NCBI GenBank assembly: GCA_964035575.1
Contig: OZ037853.1
Location: forward strand, 32,501 to 96,500
DNA: 64,000 nucleotides
Direction of reading: 5' to 3'
Source of the DNA: Rhynchopus sp. YZ270_cl-10
Taxonomy: Eukaryota > Euglenozoa > Diplonemea > Diplonemida > Diplonemidae
The translations under genes and the position numbers were made by a program. This document shows positions 1 through 11,000 of the stretch, piece by piece; position 1 is the first letter of the stretch; the number at the start of each line of letters is the position of its first letter. The notes under the pieces were generated by a model. That model searched no databases. It saw only the letters and a program-made list of their open reading frames with translations, and was not told the DNA's origin.

Positions 1-982
1 ACATGTGTTTTTTCAGGTTTTTCAATGCACTTTCCTGTACTGGGAAGCATGCCACAAGTGTCATGTTTTACAAGGTAAAAATGACCAAAAAAGCTGATTT
101 TTGGCCTAATGCCACATGTCATTTGGCAGTCCATTTTTTGAACAGGACTGTCTTAAATTTTTTTTTTGGCCCTCAATACCCCCAAACAACACGTTAAGCC
201 CAAAAAATTCACTTTTGGATGAGCAACTATTTATTTAAAAAAATCGATTTTTTGGTCAAATCCCCCTGGTGGTGAGGGGGTGTGTGTGTGTGTGTGTGTG
301 GGTGTGTGTGTTTTTTTTTCTCTTTTGTACTTGGTCTAGTTTTTTATGAGATTAGAAAGGAAAAAGGAAGAAATGGAGAAGACAATAAAGACAATAAAAT
401 GAACAGGAAATGGAAAAGGAAAAAGGAAATGGAAAAAGGAAAAGGAAAAAATGATGACCAAAAATGGTCGGTGTTTCAAGTTTTGTATAAAAGGCGGGCG
501 AAGAGTACGGAAGAGCCAACAGAATTTTATACAAAACAAGAAACTGCATTATGTGTTTGTTTTTTATTCTTTTTAATCAATTTGAATACACAGGCGTCAC
601 ACTTCTGGGGCAAAAAAAGGAAAAAAAAGAAGACCTATCCTCCTTACTTAAAAGAAGGGAAGGGAGAATAAAAAACACATTGCCTTTGCTTTGTTGTCTG
701 CAGAATGGTTTGTTTTAGTGCCTCCCCTGGAAAAAGAAAAATGGATTCCACTTGGTAAAAATAGCACACCTGTTGAACACACGTCAGGCCAGGAACAGAA
801 GAAAAACAAGACTTCCACGAATGGAAGCAAAGAAAAGTGTGGTGAAAAAACCCTTTTGGCCAAGGTGGCCTTGACTCCAGGAGGGGGTGTGTGTGGGTGT
901 GCTGTGTGTGGGTGTGTAGTGTGTGTGGTGTGGGTGGCGCACATCTCTATAGTAAAGACTAAAAAACTAAGGTTTTTTAGGA
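1..982 (+). mobile_element. Element M copy 1, interrupted by a retroposon
   Basis: This is the 3' part of the ~745-bp repeat called element M. It carries the AT-rich block around the ATCGATTTTTTGGTCAAATCC motif and a GT-rich tract. The tract is split at about 310 by a poly-T-starting insertion (element R) and resumes at about 879. It ends with the M terminus AGGTTTTTTAGGATTT. The 5' part lies outside the window. No coding capacity is visible. Confidence 0.7.
310..878 (-). mobile_element. Element R, 5'-truncated retroposon copy
   Basis: On the minus strand this copy ends in an A-rich tail next to CAAGTACAAAAGAG. It matches the full-length copies at 5764-6803 and 8555-10207, but stops at 878 before the 5' portion. 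It sits inside the GT tract of element M copy 1. 5' truncation with an A-rich 3' tail is what target-primed reverse transcription produces, so I infer a retroposon. The open frames in it are A/T-rich and look non-coding. Confidence 0.65.
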
Positions 983-983
983 T

Positions 984-1830
984 TTGAATACACAGGCGTC
1001 ACACTTCTGGGGCAAAAAAAGGAAAAAAAAGAAGACCTAATCCTCCTTACTTAAAAGAAGGGAAGGGAGAATAAAAAACACATTGCCTTTGCTTTGTTGT
1101 CTGCAGAATGGTTTGTTTTAGTGCCTCCCCTGGAAAAAGAAAAATGGATTCCACTTGGTAAAAATAGCACACCTGTTGAACACACGTCAGGCCAGGAACA
1201 GAAGAAAAACAAGACTTCCACGAATGGAAGCAAAAGAAAAGTGTGGTGAAAAAACCCTTTTGGCCAAGGTGGCCTTGACTCTGTCTACAAACTTTGGGGA
1301 TGAATGAAAATATGACACTGAATAAATAACAGAGAGTGGGCGGGTAAGCCACTTCTCCGAGCTAAACACAAAGTAAACACCCTCCACCCGTCAGTAGTGC
1401 GCCAGATGAGGGGCACGAAGCGAAATGCGGTGAAAGGTGCAGGCCTGTTTTGCAGCAGGTCTGGAGAGTTGTGGCAACTCGTCTGCTGAGCGTGTGAAGT
1501 ATCAAGGCAGAGGTTCGCTGTTCAAGTAAAACCTACCCTGGTCATCCTCTGCCTGTCTTGGTTTCTGTCGTGATTGTTTGTGTTTGTGGGCGGGATCAGA
1601 TGGGTGGAGGGTGTTTACTTTGTGTTTAGCTCGGAGAAGTGGCTTACCCGCCCACTCTCTGTTATTTATTCAGTGTCATTTTTTCATTCATCCCCAAAGT
1701 TTGTAGACAGAGTCAAGGCCACCTTGGCCAAAAGGGTTTTTTCACCACACTTTTCTTTTGCTTCCATTCGTGGAAGTCTTGTTTTTCTTCTGTTCCTGGC
1801 CTGACGTGTGTTCAACAGGTGTGCTATTTG
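984..1830. repeat. Head-to-head palindrome of element R fragments
   Basis: A minus-strand R fragment (984-1389) is followed by a plus-strand R fragment (1390-1830). The segments at about 1159-1389 and 1600-1830 are near-perfect reverse complements. They flank a ~210-bp spacer that is itself R sequence (the GCGCCAGATGAGGGGC block). Both copies lack their normal ends, so this is a rearranged product, not a simple insertion. Confidence 0.7.
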
Positions 1831-1831
1831 G

Positions 1832-2577
1832 TGACGGGCTAAAAAACCTGTCGTTCTTGTGTGACACTTCCATGGAAACGTGATGAGGACCTCACTTTTT
1901 TTTACAGGTGGTTTTTTTTGTAAGCACCTCACACACTGGGCAGGCGGTCAGCTATTCGCTTCCCGCGGGGCGTTCGCGTGCGCGCTTCGCGCGCCCGCTC
2001 ACGGTAACGTGTACAAAAAAACCTTACTTGTGCCTGTAAAGTGGCCTGTTAAAAAGTGGTGTTTTTGTCGTAAACGCCAGATGGTCAAAAGAGTGATCTG
2101 ACCATATTCCCCAGGTATAACTGGTACTCAAAAAGTTCATTAACGAAGGAATCTTGCACTTTTGACCATCACATATTAGATGTGTTTTTTCAGGTTTTTC
2201 AATGCACTTTCCTGTGCTGGGAAGCATGCCACAAGTGTCATGTTTTACAAGGTAAAAATGACCAAAAAAGCTGATTTTTGGCCGAATGCCACATGTCATT
2301 TGGCAGTCCATTTTCTGAACACGACTGAAAAAAAATTTTTTTTTGGGCCTCAATACCCCCAAACAACACGTTAAGCCCAAAAAATTCACTTTCTGATGAG
2401 CAACTATTTATTTAAAAAAATCGATTTTTTGGTCAAATCCCCTCTGGTGGTGAGGGGGTGTGTGTGTGTGTGTGTGTGGGTGTGTGTGGGTGTGCTGTGT
2501 GTGGGTGTGTAGTGTGTGTGGTGTGGGTGGCGCACATCTCTATAGTAAAGACTAAAAAACTAAGGTTTTTTAGGATT
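1832..2577 (+). mobile_element. Element M, complete copy
   Basis: This is the reference copy of element M. It starts GGTGACGGGCTAAAAAACCT and contains a GC-rich block with CGCGCTTCGCGCGCCCGC. An AT-rich block with ATCGATTTTTTGGTCAAATCC and a (GT)n tract follow, then the conserved CGCACATCTCTATAGTAAAG block, and it ends AAGGTTTTTTAGGATTT. The ends carry a short inverted repeat, CTAAAAAACCT/AGGTTTTTTAG. No transposase frame is present, so it is a non-autonomous, MITE-like element; the class is inferred. Confidence 0.7.
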
Positions 2578-3031
2578 TTTACCAAGTGGAATCCATTTTT
2601 CTTTTTCCAGGGGAGGCACTAAAACAAACCATTCTGCAGACAACAAAGCAAAGGCAATGTGTTTTTTATTCTCCCTTCCCTTCTTTTAAGTAAGGAGGAT
2701 TCGGTCTTCTTTTTTTTCCTTTTTTTGCCCCAGAAGTGTGACGCCTGTGTATTCAAATTGATTAAAAAGAATAAAAAACAAACACATAATGCAGTTTCTT
2801 GTTTTGTATAAAATTCTGTTGGCTCTTCCGTACTCTTCGCCCGCCTTTTATACAAAACTTGAAACACCGACCATTTTTGGTCATCATTTTTTCCTTTTCC
2901 TTTTTCCATTTCCTTTTTCCTTTTCCATTTCCTGTTCATTTTATTGTCTTTATTGTCTTCTCCATTTCTTCCTTTTTCCTTTCTAATCTCATAAAAAACT
3001 AGACCAAGTACAAAAGAGAAAAAAAAAAAAC
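2578..3031 (+). mobile_element. Element R, 5'-truncated copy with A-tail
   Basis: Plus-strand R fragment starting at ACCAAGTGGAATCC and ending in the A-rich tail at 3018-3030. It abuts the end of M copy 2 exactly. The truncation point differs from that of the copy at 310-878, as expected for independent 5'-truncated insertions. Confidence 0.65.
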
Positions 3032-3075
3032 AAAGTAGGTATAACCAAACCACATATTAGCGAGCTTTCTTCTTG

Positions 3076-3125
3076 TGCGGGTTTGCGGGTTTGCGGGTTT
3101 GCGGGTTTGCGGGTTTGCGGGTTTG
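3076..3125. repeat. (TTTGCGGG)n microsatellite
   Basis: About six tandem copies of the 8-bp unit TTTGCGGG between an R tail and an M fragment. It is G-rich but is not a known telomere unit. Confidence 0.9.
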
Positions 3126-3139
3126 GGCAAATTATGAAA

Positions 3140-4047
3140 AAAATCCTAAAAAACCTTAGTTTTTTAGTCTTTACTATAGAGATGTGCGCCACCCACACCA
3201 CACACACTACACACACACACCCACACACACCCACACACACACACACACACCCCCTCACCACCAGAGGGGATTTGACCAAAAAATCGATTTTTTTAAATCC
3301 TAAAAAACCTTAGTTTTTTAGTCTTTACTATAGAGATGTGCGCCACCCACACCACACACACTACACACACACACCCACACACACCCACACACACACACAC
3401 ACACCCCCTCACCACCAGAGGGGATTTGACCAAAAAATCGATTTTTTTAAATAAATAGTTGCTCATCCAAAAGTGAATTTTTTGGGCTTAACGTGTTGTT
3501 TGGGGGTATTGAGGCCCAAAAAAAAATTTTTTTTCAGTCGTGTTCAGAAATTGGACTGCCAAATGACATGTGGCATTCGGCCAAAAATCAGCTTTTTTGG
3601 TCATTTTTGCCTTGTAAAACATGACACTTGTGGCATGCTTCCCAGTACAGGAAAGTGCATTGAAAAACCTGAAAAAACACATCTAATATGTGATGGTCAA
3701 AAGTGCAAGATTCCTTCGTTAATGAACTTTTTGAGTACCAGTTATACCTGGGGAATATGCTCAGATCACTCTTTTGACCATCTGGCGTTTACCACAAAAA
3801 CACCACTTTTTACAGGCCACTTTACAGGCCAGTTCATGAAGGCACGAGTGAGGTTTTTTTGTACACGTTACCGTGAGCGGGCGCGCGAAGCGCGCACGCG
3901 AACGCCCCGCGGGAAGCGAATAGCTGACCGCCTGCCCAGTGTGTGAGGTCCTTACAAAAAAAACCACCTGTAAAAAAAGGTGAGGTCCTCATCACGTTTC
4001 CATGGAAGTGTCACACAAGAACGACAGGTTTTTTAGCCCGTCACCAA
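3140..4047 (-). mobile_element. Element M, partial plus complete inverted copies
   Basis: A partial M end (3140-3296: terminus, GT tract and the ATCGATT block) is joined directly to a complete minus-strand M copy (about 3297-4047). The two share the same 3' end sequence. The complete copy includes the GC-rich block and ends AGGTTTTTTAGCCCGTCACC. Confidence 0.7.
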
Positions 4048-4624
4048 ATCCTAAAAAACCTTAGTTTTTTAGTCTTTACTATAGAGATGTGCGCCACCCA
4101 CACCACACACCCGCAAACCCACACCCACACCACCCACCCACACACCCACCCACACACCCCCTCACCATCCAGAGGGGATTTGACCAAAAAATCGATTTTT
4201 TTAAATAAATAGTTGCTCATCCAAAAGTGAATTTTTTGGGCTTAACGTGTTGTTTGGGGGTATTGAGGCCCAAAAAAAAAATTTAAGACAGTCCTGTTCA
4301 AAAAATGGACTGCCAAATGACATGTGGCATTCGGCCAAAAATCAGCTTTTTCGGTCATTTTTACCTTGTAAAACATGACACTTGTGGCATGCTTCCCAGC
4401 ACACAATAGTGCAAAAAAGTGACCATAGAGTTTTTTTGTACACGTTACCGCGAGCGGGCGCGCGAAGCGCGCACGCGAGCGCCCCGTGGGAAGCGAATAG
4501 CGGACCACCTGCCCAGTGCGTGAGGTGCATACAAAAAAAAACCACCTGTAAAAAAAGTGTGGTCCTCATCACGTTTCCATGGAAGTGTCACACAAGAACG
4601 ACAGGTTTTTTAGCCCGTCACCAA
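4048..4624 (-). mobile_element. Element M, internally deleted copy
   Basis: Minus-strand M copy abutting the previous one. The part between the TTCCCAGCACA sequence (about 4400) and the GC-rich block (about 4435) is deleted relative to full copies. Both termini are present. Confidence 0.65.
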
Positions 4625-5128
4625 ATCGATTTTTTTAAATAAATAGTTGCTCTTCCAAAAGTGAATTTTTTGGGCTTAACGTGTTGTTTGGGGGTATTGA
4701 AGCCCAAAAAAAAAATTAGATGTGTTTTTTCAGGTTTTTCAATGCACTTTCCTGTACTGGGAAGCATGCCACAAGTGTCATGTTTTACAAGGCAAAAATG
4801 ACCAAAAAAGCTGATTTTTGGCCGAATGCCACATGTCATTTGGCAGTCCAATTTCTGAACACGACTGAAAAAAAATTTTTTTTTGGGCCTCAATACCCCC
4901 AAACAACACGTTAAGCCCAAAAAATTCACTTTTGGATGAGCAACTATTTATTTAAAAAAATCGATTTTTTGGTCAAATCCCCTCTGGTGGTGAGGGGGTG
5001 TGTGTGTGTGTGTGTGGGTGTGTGTGGGTGTGTGTGTGTAGTGTGTGTGGTGTGGGTGGCGCACATCTCTATAGTAAAGACTAAAAAACTAAGGTTTTTT
5101 AGGATTTGGTGACGGGCTAAAAAACCTA
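4625..5128. mobile_element. Element M fragments in inverted arrangement
   Basis: A short minus-strand fragment (about 4625-4704) faces a plus-strand 3' half of M (about 4706-5106). Directly after the terminus GGATTT comes a new M start, GGTGACGGGCTAAAAAACCT, which breaks off at 5128. This shows head-to-tail junctions of M units. Confidence 0.6.
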
Positions 5129-5149
5129 AGGGCAAACCCGCAAACCCTA

Positions 5150-5395
5150 AGGGAAACCCTAAGGGTAGGAATGGGCCACCGTGCACGGTGGCCCATTCCT
5201 ACCCTTAGGGTAGGGTCCGCGGGGGGTACCCCATGGGGTACCCCCCAGACTACCCCATGGGGTACCCCATGGGGTACCCCATGGGGTACCCCATGGGGTA
5301 CCCCCCAAATCTGAGGGGTACCCCATGGGGTACCCCCCAGACTACCCCCGGGGGTACCCCATGGGGTACCCCGCGTGGACCCTGACTGGCACTGG
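5150..5395. repeat. Palindromic CCCTAAGGG and GGGGTACCCC satellite
   Basis: 5160-5212 is a near-perfect palindrome centred on CCACCGTGCACGGTGG. It is followed by a lattice of GGGGTACCCCATGGGGTACC units, each self-complementary. A related tract lies at 10700-11000; both contain GGGTCCGCG and GGCCACCGTG. Confidence 0.85.
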
Positions 5396-5397
5396 GG

Positions 5398-5482
5398 GTA
5401 CACAGGTACACAGGTACACAGGTACACAGGTACACAGGTACACAGGTACACAGGTACACAGGTACACAGGTACACAGGTACA
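5398..5482. repeat. (GGTACACA)n minisatellite
   Basis: About ten uninterrupted copies of the 8-bp unit GGTACACA. Frames through it are repeat artefacts. Confidence 0.95.
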
Positions 5483-5763
5483 GCCAGAGTGCCAGAGTCA
5501 AGGGTCCGCGCGGGGTCCGCCCCCCGATGACATAACGAAGTATCGCTTGAAAATACCGTTCAATATATGTTGCTTGGTGTGCATGAAGAAGGACACACAA
5601 GGTATATCAAACGATAAATCAATCAGATAAACGTACACCATGATGCTGCCACACCCTGAGGGGGAGGTGTGCTGTCTGTAAACTCTGTGTGGCAACAACG
5701 GGGAGGTGACCTCCGTATATCGGCAACCCGCACGTCCTAGATGTGAAAAACGGCACCAGCCAG

Positions 5764-6744
5764 GGGTTCATTTTTTTTTACACAGGGGTTCATTTTTTTT
5801 TACACAAAAAACTATGTTAAGACGAAATCCTACCGATGTGCCTACATGGGGCGTCCCCCGTTAGTAGTGCGCCAGATGAGGGGCATGAAGCGAAAAGCGG
5901 CTAAAGGTGCAGGCCTGTGTTGCAGCACAGGTCTGGAGAGTTGAGGCAACTCGCCTGCTGAGCGTGAGAGGAATCAAGGCAGAGGTTCGCTGTCCAAGTA
6001 AAACCTACCCTGGTCATCCTCTGCCTGTTTTGTTTTCTGTCGTGATTGTTTGTGTTTGTGGGCGGGATCAGATGGGTGGAGGGTGTTTGCTTTTTGTTTA
6101 GCTTGGAGAAGGGCCACTCTCGCACACTCCTTGTTATCTATCATCTAGTTTCATTTTTTCATGCATCCCCAAAGTATGTAGACAGAGAGTCAAGACCACC
6201 TTGGCCAAAAGGGTTTTTTCACCACACTTTTCTTTTGCTTCCATTCGTGGAAGCGTTTGCTTTTCTTCTGTTCCTGGCCTGACGTGTGTTCAACAGGTGT
6301 GCTATTTTTACTGAGTGGAATCCATTTTTCTTTTTCCAGGTGAGGCACTAAAACAAGACATCCTGCAGACAACGAAACAATGGGCACGTGTGTTTTTTAT
6401 TCTCCCTTCCCTTCTTTTAAGTAAGGAGGATTAGGTCTTCTTTTTTTCCTTTTTTTGCCCCATAAGTGTGACGCCTGTGTATTCAAATTGATTAAAAAGA
6501 ATAAAAAACAAACACACGATGCAGTTTCTTGTTTTGTTTAGGAGGAAGTGGCCACTTACTTTACTTTACCGCCCACCTTTTATACTAAAACTTGAAACAC
6601 CGACCTTTTTTGGTCATCATTTTTTCATTTCCTTTTTCCTTTTCCATTTTCCTGTTCATTTTATTGTCTTTATTGTTTACTCCATTCTTCCTTTTTCCTT
6701 TCTTCTATTCTCACATACAAAAAAAGACCAAGTACATAAAAGAG

Positions 6745-6803
<59 letters not shown>
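5764..6803 (+). mobile_element. Element R, full-length copy with long poly-A
   Basis: It starts with two units of the minisatellite GGGGTTCATTTTTTTTTTACA, followed by ACTATGTTAAGACGAAATCC. The ~930-bp body (GCGCCAGATGAGGGGC, GGATCAGATGGGTGGAGGG, GCCCCATAAGTGTGACG) ends in an uninterrupted run of about 55 A at 6747-6803. The tail fixes the transcribed strand. No convincing open frame is present, so mobilisation would have to rely on proteins from elsewhere; this is inference. Confidence 0.7.
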
Positions 6804-6805
<2 letters not shown>

Positions 6806-6931
6806 CACCAGCCGGGACACGGTCCCGGGTTTACTCCGGATAGAACAAAAAAAGAGCAGCCACACTGCTTCGGCAGCGCTAAAGAGACGAGAGTAAATAC
6901 CAAGTAAAAAAAAAAAAAAAAAAAAAAAACG
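6804..6931 (+). mobile_element. Short A-tailed sequence, possible SINE fragment
   Basis: About 100 bp starting GCACCAGCCGGGACACGG and ending in about 25 A. It lies immediately after the R poly-A. Its origin is not recognised. A TGCTTCGGCAGC stretch resembles the U6 snRNA 5' stem but is too short to call. Confidence 0.3.
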
Positions 6932-8390
6932 TTACATCATCGGAAAATTGTTGGCACCGCCCCCCTGTCTTCGTATTTATTACCCCGTCGACAGGCCAAA
7001 CAGCGTTGGGCTCAGAAGAAGCAGTGCAAGACAGTCACTGGGGATCAACATGAGAACCAACTCCCAACAACACAGGCTACCGAAGTAGCAGGTGGGGTGT
7101 TGCGGGTGTTTGGGGTGAGAAAATCGATTTTGGTAAGTTGCAGCAGAACATTCTTAAGTTCGCACTAGTCGAGAGAGGCTTACCCGCTGCAGTGAAGCAG
7201 TGCACCCATTTAAGGGTGGAGAAGCGTGACACGCACATACAAGTATGTACGTTACTTCAACAAAGGCTGAATTCTGGTAATTCTAAGGGATGTGAATTCA
7301 GCCACCACGCAGGTAGTGTTTTAAGGTTCCTCGCTTTGTGCTGCACAGCGGACTCATGACACAAAGGAGTTGCCCCCGCTCTTCGCGCAAACTTAAGAAA
7401 ATTCTGAAGTAACTACAACCTGGCGTGCGGGTACAGATGGATTGCTTTGTTCTTTCCTCAAAGTCATTTCTGATCTCTCGGGTCTGTACTACCGTCAGTG
7501 TTTAGATAAGCATCCACTTGACTCGTTCTAACAACCGTTGAAATCTAGAACAAAACAATACACTGCCCCTTCTCACACCAAGCCGCCATGCTTCAAGAGC
7601 ATGCCCTGGGCAAAAAATACTGTGACAAAAATTGGTTTTCTGGGGGAACGCGATATTTTCTTGTGCCTACTGTAGTCCTCCGCAAGAGCAGAGGACAGAC
7701 TTTCCGGATCCCGAAGTCGAATTTTTTGCACTAGCTATGCTCCCTGGGTTAATGGCTATAGCAGTGACTGACTAAGAGTTTCATAATAATTGGGGCGGTC
7801 TATGGGGTGGGTTAATGGAAAAATTGGTTTAAAAACCCAACTTTTGCGGTCCCCACCCGGTTTGCAATAATTGCACCAGCTCTATCGGCACTGTTTCGCT
7901 GTCACGATGAAGGGTCGTCGGTTCGGGTACCTGTTGAGAGAAATTGAGTGCAAAAGTAGAGACTACAACAAAAAAAATCAAACAAACAAACAAGAAGCCG
8001 CTCCGTACCTCTTCCATGCAAAAAAGAAAGTAAAAGACTGCCCTTCCTCAGTCCGGAAGTAGCACCTCATCCGGTTCCCTGACGTAAAAGAGTTGTAGAG
8101 GTTACGAGATGCCATGATAAAAAAGTAAAAGTGACAATTTTGACAATAAAAATATGCTTCGATTTACATCCGAGCGGGACAAAGGCGAAAAGGGGGAGCG
8201 GGGGTGTAAAAACCGGGGCTTAAAAACATACCTTGCAGCACTCGCTCGGCCTACTCTCCAGGTACGAGAACATCACTGCACGAACAATCCCACTGATACT
8301 GATACCTGCATTCTATTTGTTGCCACATGGTAAAAATGACCAAAACTTCGACCAATTTTTTTTTTCTTCACAATTTGCTCATTGAGGCTT
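6932..8390. other. Gene-free stretch
   Basis: No frame here has codon use or motifs resembling the genes of the window. I see no RNA gene. Short poly-purine and poly-T tracts are the only structure noted. Confidence 0.5.
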
Positions 8391-8554
8391 TGTATTTTTT
8401 GGGCCATTTATGACCTACCACGCCCGATTTTGGGCGAGAAGAAAAAAAAATTTGGGTCAAAAATCGACGCGTCTTTGGTAAAATCACGACTTTTCGGGCG
8501 CGAAACTACGTTTTAGACCCCCACAGATGCTCAAAAGTGCCAAATTTTGCTTTT
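8391..8554. repeat. Repeat G, left part, split by element R
   Basis: Contains GACCTACCACGCCCG and GTTTTAGACCCCCACAGATG followed by GCTCAAAAGTGCC, also found at 10560-10620 and 41800-41860. It breaks off after TTGCTTTTAAT, where element R begins. Confidence 0.7.
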
Positions 8555-10207
8555 AATTTTTTTCTCTTTTTTGTACTTGGACTAGTTTTTTATGAGAATA
8601 GAAAGGAAAAAGGAAGAAATGGAGAAGACAATAAAGACAATAAAATGAACAGGAAATGGAAAAGGAAAAAGGAAATGGAAAAATGAAAAGGAAAAAATGA
8701 TGACCAAAAATGGTCGGTGTTTCAAGTTTTGTATAAAAGGCGGGCGAAGAGTACGGTAGAGCCAACAGAGTTTTATACAAAACAAGAAACTGCATTATGT
8801 GTTTGTTTTTTATTCTTTTTGATCAATTTGAATACACAGGCGTCACACTTCTGGGGCAAAAAAAGGAAAAAAAGAAGACCTAATCCTCCTTACTTAAAAG
8901 AAGGGAAGGGAGAATAAAAAACACATTGCCTTTGCTTTGTTGTCTGCAGAATGGTTTGTTTTAGTGCCTCCCCTGGAAAAAGAAAAATGGATTCCACTTG
9001 GTAAAAATAGCACACCTGTTGAACACACGTCAGGCCAGGAACAGAAGAAAAGCAAACGCTTCCACGAATGGAAGCAAAAGAAAAGTGTGGTGAAAAAACC
9101 CTTTTGGCCAAGGTGGTCTTGACTCTGTCTACAAACTTTGGGGATGAATGAAAAAATGACACTGAATAAATAACAGAGAGTGGGCGGGTAAGCCACTTCT
9201 CCGAGCTAAACACAAAGTAAACACCCTCCACCCATCTGATCCCGCCCACAAACACAAACAATCACGACAGAAACCAAGACAGGCAGAGGATGACCAGGGT
9301 AGGTTTTACTTGAACAGCGAACCTCTGCCTTGATACTTCACACGCTCAGCAGACGAGTTGCCACAACTCTCCAGACCTGCTGCAAAACAGGCCTGCACCT
9401 TTCACCGCATTTCGCTTCGTGCCCCTCATCTGGCGCACTACTGACGGGGGACGCCCCATGTAGGCACATCGGTAGGATTTCGTCTTAACATAGTTTTTTG
9501 TGTAAAAAAAAATGAACCCCTGTAAAAAAAAATGAACCCCTTTGTAAAAAAAAATGAACCCCTTTGTAAAAAAAAATGAACCCCTTTGTAAAAAAAAATG
9601 AACCCCTTTGTAAAAAAAAATGAACCCCTTTGTAAAAAAAAATGAACCCCTTTGTAAAAAAAAATGAACCCCTTTGTAAAAAAAAATGAACCCCTTTGTA
9701 AAAAAAAATGAACCCCTTTGTAAAAAAAAATGAACCCCTTTGTAAAAAAAAATGAACCCCTTTGTAAAAAAAAATGAACCCCTTTGTAAAAAAAAATGAA
9801 CCCCTGTAAAAAAAAATGAACCCCTGTAAAAAAAAATGAACCCCTTTGTAAAAAAAAATGAACCCCTTTGTAAAAAAAAATGAACCCCTTTTGTAAAAAA
9901 AAATGAACCCCTGTAAAAAAAAATGAACCCCTGTAAAAAAAAATGAACCCCTGTAAAAAAAAATGAACCCCTTGTAAAAAAAAATGAACCCCTTGTAAAA
10001 AAAAATGAACCCCTTGTAAAAAAAAATGAACCCCTTGTAAAAAAAAATGAACCCCTTTGTAAAAAAAAATGAACCCCTTTGTAAAAAAAAATGAACCCCT
10101 TTTGTAAAAAAAAATGAACCCCTGTAAAAAAAAATGAACCCCTGTAAAAAAAAATGAACCCCTGTAAAAAAAAATGAACCCCTTTTGTAAAAAAAAATGA
10201 ACCCCTA
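8555..10207 (-). mobile_element. Element R, full-length, expanded 5' minisatellite, target-site duplication
   Basis: Minus-strand R copy. Its A-rich tail is at 8555-8575, the body runs to about 9495, and the 5' end is a minisatellite of about 36 units at 9496-10206. TTGCTTTTAAT occurs on both sides (8544-8554 and 10208-10220). The left copy is preceded by repeat G and the right one is followed by TGGCCTCAAA, which is the normal continuation of repeat G. So R inserted into G with an 11-bp duplication. The architecture (5' tandem repeat, unique body, A-tail, target-site duplication) parallels primate SVA elements without sequence kinship. Confidence 0.75.
9496..10206. repeat. Minisatellite, unit ~19-21 bp
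   Basis: About 36 units of the form GTAAAAAAAAATGAACCCC followed by 0-4 nt (T, TT, TTT). The spacing variants TT, TTT and none occur in runs. Minus-strand frame translations are purely repetitive and not a protein. Confidence 0.95.
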
Positions 10208-10690
10208 TTGCTTTTAATGGCCTCAAAGGATCACGGGAGCACCCCTCGTAATTACGAGGGCTCCCCACGCCGTGACGTCGTCATTGCGCGCGTAATTTCC
10301 GACGTATGCGGGCGTGGTTGGTCATAAAATGGCCCAAAAACCCCAAACAAAACCTCAGATTGACCAAATCGAGGAAAAATTGTCAAGTCGAAATTTCAGC
10401 CAAAATACGGTCATTTTGGTTATACCCCGCGGTGTATGCAGTAGCTAGAACACGTACACAGCTAAGTTCCTAAGCGATTTCCTTCACATTTTTCATGAAA
10501 AATTGGTCAAAAATCGACTTGTCTTTGGTAAAAAAACCACGAAAAATCGGCTGCGCAAAACCACGTTTTAGACCCCCACAGATGCTCAAAAGTGCCAAAT
10601 TTTGCTTTTAATGGCCTCAAATCGTCGAAATTAGGCCTATATAGGGCAAAAAAAAATTTTTGAGAGTCCCTTTCCCTGGGAGGCAATAGC
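10208..10690. repeat. Repeat G, right part and second copy
   Basis: After the R insertion a G remnant continues to about 10222. A longer G copy follows from about 10306 (GGTCATAAAATGGCCC) to 10690 (GGGAGGCAATAGCCAC). The same 3' end and a shorter version occur at 41693-41937. In both places a different palindromic satellite starts immediately after CAATAGCCAC. Confidence 0.7.
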
Positions 10691-10699
10691 CACCGGGTG

Positions 10700-11000
10700 T
10701 GCAGGGGGTACCCCGGGGGGTACCCCCCAGGGTCCGCGGGGGTACCCCATGGGGTACCCCCGCGGACCCTGAGGGGTACCCCATGGGGTACCCCCGCGGA
10801 CCCTGGGGGGTACCCCTCGGGGTACCCCAAACCCCCCAAAGGGTACCCCGCGCGGACCCTACCCAACCCTGTGGGGTACCCCCTGGGGTAGCCCACGCGA
10901 GGGGGTACCCCCCGCGGACCCTACCCTGTGTGGTACCCTACCCTGCGGGGTACCCCTTTTGGGGGTACCCCCGGGGGTACCCCCAAAAGGGTCCGCTGGG
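10700..11000. repeat. GGGGTACCCC palindromic satellite
   Basis: Dense array of GGGGTACCCC, CCATGGGGTACCCC and GGGTCCGCG units, related to 5150-5395. Nearly every unit can form a hairpin. Frames through it (Gly-Tyr-Pro repeats) are artefacts. Confidence 0.9.

Noticed and set aside
282-671. 129-aa Lys-rich frame in element R (and its copies)
   Set aside because: It is not conserved as a frame across R copies, which differ by indels, and it reads through A-rich low-complexity sequence.
3076-3125. Telomere-like repeats (TTTGCGGG here; GGGTACT at 38168; CCCTAAGGG near 5150)
   Set aside because: Short, internal, with differing units and no chromosome-end context; none is a consistent telomere array.
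6860-6900. U6 snRNA-like TGCTTCGGCAGC
   Set aside because: Only the 5' stem-loop motif matches; the ACAGAGA box and the rest of U6 are absent.
9496-10206. CRISPR-like regular array
   Set aside because: Units follow each other with 0-4 nt variation and no unique spacers; it is a minisatellite in a eukaryotic genome.
9438-10268. 276-aa minus-strand frame of Phe/Gly/His repeats
   Set aside because: It is the translation of the ~20-bp minisatellite at the 5' end of element R; the frame exists only because unit lengths happen to keep it open.
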